A stretch of DNA of 64,000 nucleotides from a candidate division LCP-89 bacterium (GTDB taxonomy: Bacteria > Electryoneota > B3-LCP): positions 1 through 64,000 of the forward strand of contig JALGVT010000013.1 of assembly GCA_025774555.1 (NCBI GenBank), given 5' to 3'. The first letter of the stretch is position 1; the number at the start of each line of letters is the position of its first letter. The position numbers were made by a program, and so were the translations under genes. Of the stretch, positions 57,493 through 64,000 are shown piece after piece. Under the pieces are notes generated by a model. The model was not told the DNA's origin. It worked only from the letters and a program-made list of their open reading frames with translations, and ran no database searches.

Positions 57493-57517
57493 CTTATCAG
57501 CTATTAGCTTTCAGCGG
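57493..57517. repeat. CTTATCAGCTATTAGCTTTCAGCGG short degenerate repeat
   Basis: Intergenic; similar to 56981-57003. Confidence 0.45.
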
Positions 57518-57568
57518 TCGGTTTTCAGGCAGACTCGATTTGCAGCAAGTCCGCCAGTTTATTATAAC

Positions 57569-58498
57569 CTATTTATATACGTAAGTGAGCCAGCCATATT
57601 TGTCTTCGGCTTTTCCTTCGATGATATCGAAGAACCGCCTCTGTATCTTTTGTGTAATAGGACCACGCGTGCCGGAACCGATCTTTATTTTATCAATGGT
57701 GCGAATGGGGCTGACTTCAGCGGCAGAACCGGTGAAGAAGACTTCATCGGCAATGTACAGCAGTTCACGCGGCACCAATTGCTCAATCACTTCGTAACCC
57801 AGCTCATTGGCTAAGGTGATGACGCAATTGCGAGTTAGTCCGGGCAGCACTGAAGCCCCCAAGGGCGGTGTAATGAGCTTTCCATCGCGGATCACGAAGA
57901 TATTTTCGCCGGAACCTTCGCTGACGTAACCGCTGGCGTCTAAAGCGATGCCTTCGATGTAACCTTCTGCCATAGCTTCCATTTTTATCAACTGCGAATT
58001 CATATAATTCGCGCCGCATTTTGCCATAGCGGGAAAAGTGTTCGGAGCCATTCTCGTCCATGATGAAACCCGGACGTCCACACCATCATTGATCGCTTCG
58101 TCGCCTAAGTATTTACCCCAGCTTAAAGCGCCTATCACCACTTCTACGGGATTCGGCATGGGATCGACGCCCAGCGTATTGTAGCCGCGAAATGCAATCG
58201 GGCGAAGGTAGGCGGATTTCATATTATTGATTCTGACAGTCTCTTGGCAAGCGTCGAAAAGTTCCTGCTGTGTATAGGGGATTTCCATACGATAAATTTT
58301 CGCCGAATCGAGCAGCCTGCGCATATGATCCATCAGCCGGAAAGTCGCCGCTCCCTGCTCCGTTTCATAACAGCGCAAACCTTCGAAAACAGCAGTACCG
58401 TAATGTATGACATGCGACATGACGTGTATGTTGGCATCCTTCCAATCCACGAACTTGCCGTTAAACCAAATTTTTCCTTTTTCATCTTCTGGATTCAT
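57569..58498 (-). CDS. ilvE: Branched-chain amino acid aminotransferase
   Basis: IWFNGKFVDWKDANIHVMSHVIHYGTAVFEGLRCYET...GYVSEGSGENIFVIRDGKLITPPLG...VLPGLTRN. Confidence 0.95.
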   Translation of the reverse strand: MNPEDEKGKIWFNGKFVDWKDANIHVMSHVIHYGTAVFEGLRCYETEQGAATFRLMDHMRRLLDSAKIYRMEIPYTQQELFDACQETVRINNMKSAYLRPIAFRGYNTLGVDPMPNPVEVVIGALSWGKYLGDEAINDGVDVRVSSWTRMAPNTFPAMAKCGANYMNSQLIKMEAMAEGYIEGIALDASGYVSEGSGENIFVIRDGKLITPPLGASVLPGLTRNCVITLANELGYEVIEQLVPRELLYIADEVFFTGSAAEVSPIRTIDKIKIGSGTRGPITQKIQRRFFDIIEGKAEDKYGWLTYVYK

Positions 58499-58555
58499 AT
58501 TTCCTCCGGGTCATGCTATTTATCTATAGGGATTTCATTGTATCAAACTTGGTTA

Positions 58556-59323
58556 TTACAAACTTAAAAGGTAGTCTTTCAGAAGAAGGGCAGAAAATAC
58601 TGCCATATTGCCATACTCGATCTGCTTGAATTCAGCATATCCAGTTTTTATCCAGTGTATGCCGTCCAGGATGAACACCTTATAAGCAGATCCTGAACTA
58701 TTTGTCGCCAGAGTCATCCCGTCTGTAAATCCACGCCCTTGATTACCACCGCTGGAAGAGAGAAACTTTGCTTCGCCAATAATATATTTGGAACCAGACT
58801 TTGCAACCATATCCGGTCTTTTACTTATACCTACTCCCATAACTTTATTGCAGAAATCTCTCGCGTCTCTTTCACTGGCATCAAGCATTACTATTCCTTC
58901 TTTGGATTGCTGGAATTCTTTAATACTAGCCCAATTGAAAGATTTCTTTACCCAATTTCTGAATTGCGGTCCCCTTTGGGTATTTGGTTCTTTTGGAGAA
59001 AAAATTCCCTTTATCACTTTATCGATACCCATTGAGTAAAGATTATTACATATCCTAGTAACTGTATCTGGATTTCTCTCGAGCGCGCCTCTGTCAGCTC
59101 TTAAAAATGCAACGTAAGAGTCTTTATAAGGAAATTTCTCTAAATTCAACAATTGATTAAGGAGAGAAATACTATCGCGGGATTTATAATATTCACGAAT
59201 CTTTTTTTCAACGTCTGTATCTCTCTTTCTAGCAGTTTGCTCATGAGGATATATCTCCTGAAGCAGATCAAGATAATTCTCTTTCTTCACGAGTTCCAGT
59301 GTTTTTTTCGCCCAATCATTCAT
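58556..59323 (-). CDS. Type II restriction endonuclease-like protein (PD-(D/E)XK)
   Basis: RPDMVAKSGSKYIIGEAKFLSSSGGNQGRGF PD...ExK motif; overlaps the methyltransferase gene by 8 bp; AT-rich. Confidence 0.78.
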   Translation of the reverse strand: MNDWAKKTLELVKKENYLDLLQEIYPHEQTARKRDTDVEKKIREYYKSRDSISLLNQLLNLEKFPYKDSYVAFLRADRGALERNPDTVTRICNNLYSMGIDKVIKGIFSPKEPNTQRGPQFRNWVKKSFNWASIKEFQQSKEGIVMLDASERDARDFCNKVMGVGISKRPDMVAKSGSKYIIGEAKFLSSSGGNQGRGFTDGMTLATNSSGSAYKVFILDGIHWIKTGYAEFKQIEYGNMAVFSALLLKDYLLSL

Positions 59324-60383
59324 TTATCACCTCTTGGGAGATATTAATCGTCTTGACTTTTTCTAATCGTTGGCTACAAATATTAATCGCTTCCTTAGAA
59401 GAATCTATGCCTACCCATTTTCTACCAAGTTGTTGCGCAGCAACTAAAGTCGTGCCTGCACCGCAAAAAGCGTCTAAAATAATGTCTCCTGTATTTGAAG
59501 ATGCTGAAATAATCATCTTCAACATATTTATGTTTTTTTCTGTAGGATATATCGGATTTTGCGGATCTTTATACATCCAAACATCCTGCACCTTTACACC
59601 TGCCTTGATAACATCTTCTTTATAAATCTTCTTTCTCGGATTGCCCGTCGTAGACCATTCAATTAAACCCTTTTTATCTAATTCATCTAACATATCTGGC
59701 GGGTATCGCCAGTGTCTGCCGGGAGGCGGCAGCATCTCTCGCCATTTTTTTCCTGTTGCTCCGTTAGTTGTTTCTCCCGGGGCATGTAAAGGAGTCGTTG
59801 TATAATATCTGCCATCTGAATCTACCGAGCGAAACCTGAGATCATTATCTTTAAAATCGATTTTCTGTCTGGGTTCGTTCCACACATAGCGTTTTGTTTT
59901 TGTATAGAACAAGACTATATCTTTCATATTTCCATAACCTTTGCGGGAAAAATTCTTAGGATTACACTTAATTCTAGAAATATCGTTAATGAAGTTTTCT
60001 TGTCCGAATATATCATCCATAAGAATTTTTATATAATGTCCCATCTTGCAGTCAATATGAAAGTAAATGGAACCGTTTTCAGCCATGATGCTCTTAATAA
60101 GCTCTAATCTCTCCCCGATGAACTTTAAATACTCTTTACCAGAAAGTGAATCAGAATAAGCAATCCGACCTCCATTCACCCTGCTGATACTTGCAAATCG
60201 GTCATCTGTAACAGTAAATATTTGCTTTGTGCCGAATGGAGGATCAATGTACACCAGGATAACTTTACCTTTGACTTCAGGATCTTCCCGAAGCTGCTGG
60301 AGCGCTTCGAAATTATCCCCTAATATGAGTGTTCCCCCATATCTGAATAGTTCTTCCTGCTCTTTAAATAAAATACTTTCCAC
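59316..60383 (-). CDS. Site-specific DNA-methyltransferase (amino class, DPPF)
   Basis: VYIDPPFGTKQ (motif IV) before DAFCGAGTTLVAAQQLGRKWVGID (motif I); GTG start. Confidence 0.9.
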   Translation of the reverse strand: MESILFKEQEELFRYGGTLILGDNFEALQQLREDPEVKGKVILVYIDPPFGTKQIFTVTDDRFASISRVNGGRIAYSDSLSGKEYLKFIGERLELIKSIMAENGSIYFHIDCKMGHYIKILMDDIFGQENFINDISRIKCNPKNFSRKGYGNMKDIVLFYTKTKRYVWNEPRQKIDFKDNDLRFRSVDSDGRYYTTTPLHAPGETTNGATGKKWREMLPPPGRHWRYPPDMLDELDKKGLIEWSTTGNPRKKIYKEDVIKAGVKVQDVWMYKDPQNPIYPTEKNINMLKMIISASSNTGDIILDAFCGAGTTLVAAQQLGRKWVGIDSSKEAINICSQRLEKVKTINISQEVINE

Positions 60384-60498
60384 TTTTTTGCCTTGCCTGT
60401 TTTGCTCTTTCGCTTTTCTATTTCTTACAGTATTTATCTCTTTTCTAGTTTTCTGAATGACGGCTTTGAAGTACGAATTCTTTCCGGCATCAGTTGAC

Positions 60499-61656
60499 CT
60501 ACGTCTCCAACCACTTACCGATCCTCTTCATCCCCTCAGCGATGCGTTCAATGGAAGTGGCATAAGAAAAACGTAAGAATCCTTCAGCCGCTTCGCCGAA
60601 ATCGATGCCGGGAGTCACTGCCACGCCAGCTTCGTTCAGCAGACGGTTTGATAAATTTTCAGAACTCTCGTCTAGATGGCGCGCATCTGCCAGAACATAG
60701 AAAGCTCCGGCAGGTTCCACCGGAATATTAAATCCCATATCTCTGAGCGCGCCAACAATGAAAACACGACGTTTGTCATAGGTTTCAACCATCCTGCGCA
60801 CTTCATCCTGAGGACCGGTCAACGCCGCTACGCCTGCTTTTTGTACGCCTGCTTTTTGAACGAATGATGAGGCGCACAGAAAAAGATTCTGATGAACGCG
60901 CCTCATCGGTTCGATGAAATCCGGCGGCACGATAATCCAACCCAGACGCCATCCGGTCATAGCGTACACCTTGGAGAATCCGGATAAGATGAAAGCATCC
61001 TCTCGATATTCAAGCATAGAATGTGATTTCACGCCGTAAGTGATACGGTGGTAAATCTCGTCCGAGATGAGGTGCTCAAAGGGAAGCTCAGCTATCGCTT
61101 TCAGATCTGCAGGCTCAGTAACTGAACCTGTAGGATTTGACGGCGAATTGATCAGAAATGCCTTAATATTACCATTTGCCGCTGCTGAAACTCTTCCCGG
61201 ATCGACTCGAAAACCGTCTTCTACTCTGACAGGCAGTTTAACCGGTTCACCGCCGACGTAGCGCACGTCGTTGGGATAACAGGCGTAATGCGGATCGGTC
61301 ATCAGCACACGGTCTCCCTGTTCCAGTATTGAAGCGAAGATCAACCAGAGCGCCGGTGATGATCCCATCGTTACGATGAAGCGGTCAGGATCGACAACCA
61401 CACCATACTGCTGTTTATAGTAGGATGACAAAGCCTCGCGCAGCTCTATCAATCCCTCAGCAGGAGTATATCCAGTGAAACCGTCTTCAGCAGCGTGAAA
61501 TGCCGCGTCGATTATGTGCGGAGGCGTCCGAAAATCAGGTTCGCCAAGCTCCATATGCACGATGTCGCGTCCCTGCGCTTCAAGTTCACGCGCACTCGCC
61601 AGTATCTGCATTGCGCGGAAAGGCGGCATGGACAGGGTTCTATCGGTCGGTTTCAT
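60499..61656 (-). CDS. PLP-dependent aminotransferase (class I/II)
   Basis: DIVHMELGEPDFRTPPHI; INSPSNPTGSV; LSGFSKVYAMTGWRLGW. Confidence 0.93.
   Translation of the reverse strand: MKPTDRTLSMPPFRAMQILASARELEAQGRDIVHMELGEPDFRTPPHIIDAAFHAAEDGFTGYTPAEGLIELREALSSYYKQQYGVVVDPDRFIVTMGSSPALWLIFASILEQGDRVLMTDPHYACYPNDVRYVGGEPVKLPVRVEDGFRVDPGRVSAAANGNIKAFLINSPSNPTGSVTEPADLKAIAELPFEHLISDEIYHRITYGVKSHSMLEYREDAFILSGFSKVYAMTGWRLGWIIVPPDFIEPMRRVHQNLFLCASSFVQKAGVQKAGVAALTGPQDEVRRMVETYDKRRVFIVGALRDMGFNIPVEPAGAFYVLADARHLDESSENLSNRLLNEAGVAVTPGIDFGEAAEGFLRFSYATSIERIAEGMKRIGKWLET
60829..60858. repeat. Perfect in-frame 15-bp tandem duplication (KAGVQ x2)
   Basis: TACGCCTGCTTTTTG repeated head-to-tail; protein SFVQKAGVQKAGVAALTG. 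Confidence 0.95.
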
Positions 61657-61696
61657 TTACACAATCTACAAGTTTGAAAGTGTACCAGTATGCTGC

Positions 61697-62857
61697 TTAT
61701 CCGTGAGCCTTTGCCCATTCGCCGAGAAGGTTAGCTGCGATAACGATACGTTGAATTTCGCTGGTGCCTTCGTAGATTTCAGTGATCTTGGCATCGCGCA
61801 TGAAGCGTTCCACGGGATACTCTGTAGTGTAACCATATCCTCCAAATATCTGCACCGCCTGAGTGGCAGCCCACATCGCTGTCTCAGAACAATAGACTTT
61901 CGCCATGGCGGCTTCTTTGCTGTAACGCTGTCCGCTGTCCTTCTTCAAGGCGGATTGATATAGCAGCAACCTCGCCGCATTAATGCGCGTCTCCATGTCA
62001 GCTAATTTAAACTGGATCGCCTGAAAACTTTTCAGGTACTTGCCGAACTGCTGACGTTCATGAACGTAATCCAATGATGCGTCAAGCGACGCCTGAGCGA
62101 TGCCGAGCGCCTGTGATGCAACTCCCATTCTAGCTGAATCCAGCGCAGTTAATGCAATCTTGAAACCCTCACCCTCTTTGCCAAGAAGATTGGCAGCCGG
62201 CACGCGGCAGTCCTCAAATGTAATAGCGTGAGTATCAGTGCCTCGAATGCCTAATTTATGTTCCGGTGGTTGCGGAGTCATTCCCGGCGTGCCCTGTTCG
62301 ATTATCAGCGATGAAGTGCCCTTTATGCCCGCAGATTTGTCAGTCACAACGGTAACGACAAACATATCCCCGTTTTTCCCTGAGGTCACAAAATGCTTGG
62401 CGCCATTGACAATGTAGTGATCACCATCAAGCACTGCCGTTGTGGTCTGCGCGCCAGCATCGGAACCAGCGCCGGGTTCGGTCAGACAAAAACCGCCGAG
62501 CTTATTACCCGAACATAGCGGGATTAGAAATTTCTGCTTCTGCTCTTCATTACCGAATTTGAAAATCGGATAAGCAGTTAATGAATTTGTCACAGATATA
62601 ATCACGCCGACGGATGCGTCCACTTTGGACAACTCTTCGATGGCGATACAGTAACTTACCGAATCCATCGCCGCGCCGCCATATTCTTCTGGAAAAAAAA
62701 TTCCGTAGAAGCCGAGTTCAGCGAGTTCCTTTAAATATTCGCCGGGATATATCATGTTTTTATCGCGTTCCGCTACGCCCGGCGCCAATTTCTCCTTCGC
62801 GAATTCTCGTGCGGTCTGACGAATCAGTTCATTCTCTTCGGTATAAGTAAAATCCAT
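61697..62857 (-). CDS. Acyl-CoA dehydrogenase
   Basis: GGFCLTEPGAGSDAGAQTT; QIFGGYGYTTEYPVERFMRDAKITEIYEGTSEIQRIVIA. Confidence 0.96.
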   Translation of the reverse strand: MDFTYTEENELIRQTAREFAKEKLAPGVAERDKNMIYPGEYLKELAELGFYGIFFPEEYGGAAMDSVSYCIAIEELSKVDASVGVIISVTNSLTAYPIFKFGNEEQKQKFLIPLCSGNKLGGFCLTEPGAGSDAGAQTTTAVLDGDHYIVNGAKHFVTSGKNGDMFVVTVVTDKSAGIKGTSSLIIEQGTPGMTPQPPEHKLGIRGTDTHAITFEDCRVPAANLLGKEGEGFKIALTALDSARMGVASQALGIAQASLDASLDYVHERQQFGKYLKSFQAIQFKLADMETRINAARLLLYQSALKKDSGQRYSKEAAMAKVYCSETAMWAATQAVQIFGGYGYTTEYPVERFMRDAKITEIYEGTSEIQRIVIAANLLGEWAKAHG

Positions 62858-62880
62858 GTGGATCCTCTTTATTTTATCAC

Positions 62881-62906
62881 CCCGATCCGGTTAACTCCGG
62901 ACCGGG
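62881..62906. repeat. Intergenic hairpin CCCGATCCGG-TTAACT-CCGGACCGGG
   Basis: 10-bp stem with one wobble/mismatch, 6-nt loop, between acyl-CoA dehydrogenase and 3-hydroxyacyl-CoA dehydrogenase. Confidence 0.5.
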
Positions 62907-62936
62907 CGCGATATGTTTTCAACTTAACTCAATTCA

Positions 62937-63794
62937 TTAGCTATAATCGTAAAAGCCTTTGCCGGTTTTGCGACCGAGATTTCCGGCATCTACCAGCTCT
63001 TTAAGAAGTGAGCAGGGCTTGTATTTTTCATCACTGAAGCCTTTATACAGCACCTCCATTATGGAAAGGCAGACGTCCAGACCAATCAGGTCTGCCAAAG
63101 TTAAGGGACCCATTGGATGTGCGCATCCGAGCCGCATTACAGTATCGATAGCCTCTTTGGTGCCGATGCCTTCTTGTAAAGTGTATATCGCTTCGTTAAT
63201 CATGGGCATGAGAATGCGGTTGGCTATGAAACCGGGGGAGTCTTTGGATTGCGCTGGAGTTTTACCCATCTTGCGAGCCAACTGCTCGATGACTTTGATG
63301 GTCTCTTCAGAAGTAGCTTTTCCAATAACGATTTCTACCAGTTCCATCATGGGCACCGGATTCATAAAGTGCATACCGATGACTTTATCAGGACGCGAGG
63401 TAACGGCAGCCATCTCACCAATGGAAATAGAAGAGGTATTGCTTGCCAGGATAGCGCCTTTTTTTGCCTTCTGATCTATGCGCTTGAAAATTTCAAACTT
63501 CAAGGTTGGATCTTCATATACTGCTTCCACTACGAGGTCGGCTCCGGCAACGGCTTTATCCTGATCCGTAGTATAGTTCAGGTTCTTCATAGCATCCATC
63601 ATGCGGTATTCCGGGATAGCCCTCTTCTGCACCTGACGGGTCATATTCTTCTCGATAGTCTTGCGGGCGCGGTCGAGGAATTCCTCCTTAACGTCCACGA
63701 GGAAAACCTTAAATCCGGATTGCGAGGCAACGTGGGCGATGCCGTTGCCCATAGTGCCGGCGCCGATTATGGTGATTGTTTTTATTTCTGACAT
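62937..63794 (-). CDS. 3-hydroxybutyryl-CoA dehydrogenase
   Basis: [61 protein letters not shown]. Confidence 0.95.
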   Translation of the reverse strand: MSEIKTITIIGAGTMGNGIAHVASQSGFKVFLVDVKEEFLDRARKTIEKNMTRQVQKRAIPEYRMMDAMKNLNYTTDQDKAVAGADLVVEAVYEDPTLKFEIFKRIDQKAKKGAILASNTSSISIGEMAAVTSRPDKVIGMHFMNPVPMMELVEIVIGKATSEETIKVIEQLARKMGKTPAQSKDSPGFIANRILMPMINEAIYTLQEGIGTKEAIDTVMRLGCAHPMGPLTLADLIGLDVCLSIMEVLYKGFSDEKYKPCSLLKELVDAGNLGRKTGKGFYDYS

Positions 63795-63900
63795 TTATCC
63801 TCCAATAACGTTTCAAGATATCTGCTACCAGATGTAATCAGTAATTACCAGATTGCCAGTAACAGGTTTCGATTATTATTTATTCATCGGTTCGATTATT

Positions 63901-64000
63901 TTACCGCTCAACGATCATAGCGACAGCTTCTCCGCCCCCGATACAGAGTGAGGCTAATCCACGTTTGGCATTCTGAGCTTCCATCGCATAGAGCAGCGTA
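63901..64000 (-). CDS. Acetyl-CoA acetyltransferase (thiolase), C-terminal fragment running off the right edge
   Basis: My translation: TLLYAMEAQNAKRGLASLCIGGGEAVAMIVER*. Confidence 0.88.
   Translation of the reverse strand, partial: TLLYAMEAQNAKRGLASLCIGGGEAVAMIVER

Noticed and set aside
62881-62906. Hairpin as an intrinsic terminator
   Set aside because: No U-tract on either strand directly after the stem; reported only as a repeat/hairpin
63249-63791. 180-aa plus-strand ORF
   Set aside because: Antisense to 3-hydroxybutyryl-CoA dehydrogenase
1-64000. CRISPR arrays, tRNA/rRNA genes, transposases, phage genes
   Set aside because: None recognised by eye on either strand; dedicated tools would be needed to exclude degenerate copies

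Overview
The 64 kb window comes from an uncultured-looking bacterium, probably of the FCB superphylum: a secreted protein ends in a 'YPNPFN...' FlgD/T9SS-type C-terminal domain. Nearly all genes are on the minus strand. Positions ~948-43290 form one very large exopolysaccharide/capsule locus. It encodes a Wza-like export lipoprotein, an ExeA/XrtA-type ATPase, a Wzz-like chain-length protein, a separate BY-kinase-like protein with a degenerate P-loop, two flippases, a Wzy-like polymerase, several GT2/GT4 transferases, nucleotide-sugar dehydrogenases and epimerases, and modification enzymes (carbamoyl-, pyruvyl- and methyltransferases, three CapK/PaaK-like ligases, a secreted M14 peptidase, a heparinase II/III-like protein, and a beta-helix protein with five exactly 99-aa repeats). 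One plus-strand gene (43372-44535) diverges from the operon. Downstream (44.5-64 kb) is housekeeping content (receiver protein, OMP barrel, MlaD, HprK, HPF, Xer, TopA, Smg, SecA, phosphoesterase, NusB, IlvE, aminotransferase, acyl-CoA dehydrogenase, 3-hydroxyacyl-CoA dehydrogenase, thiolase), interrupted by an AT-rich restriction-modification pair. Points most worth following up: a UDP-GlcNAc 2-epimerase with an internal deletion and frameshift; a BY-kinase-like protein lacking the Walker A lysine; a ligase/peptidase module inside the polysaccharide locus; an XrtA-like locus with no visible exosortase or initiating phosphoglycosyltransferase; a receiver-DHp protein lacking an ATPase domain; a G9 tract in the carbamoyltransferase; face-to-face promoters; and a REP-like GTAG hairpin. 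No tRNA, rRNA, CRISPR array or transposase was recognised. All family calls are from reading the translations, not database searches.
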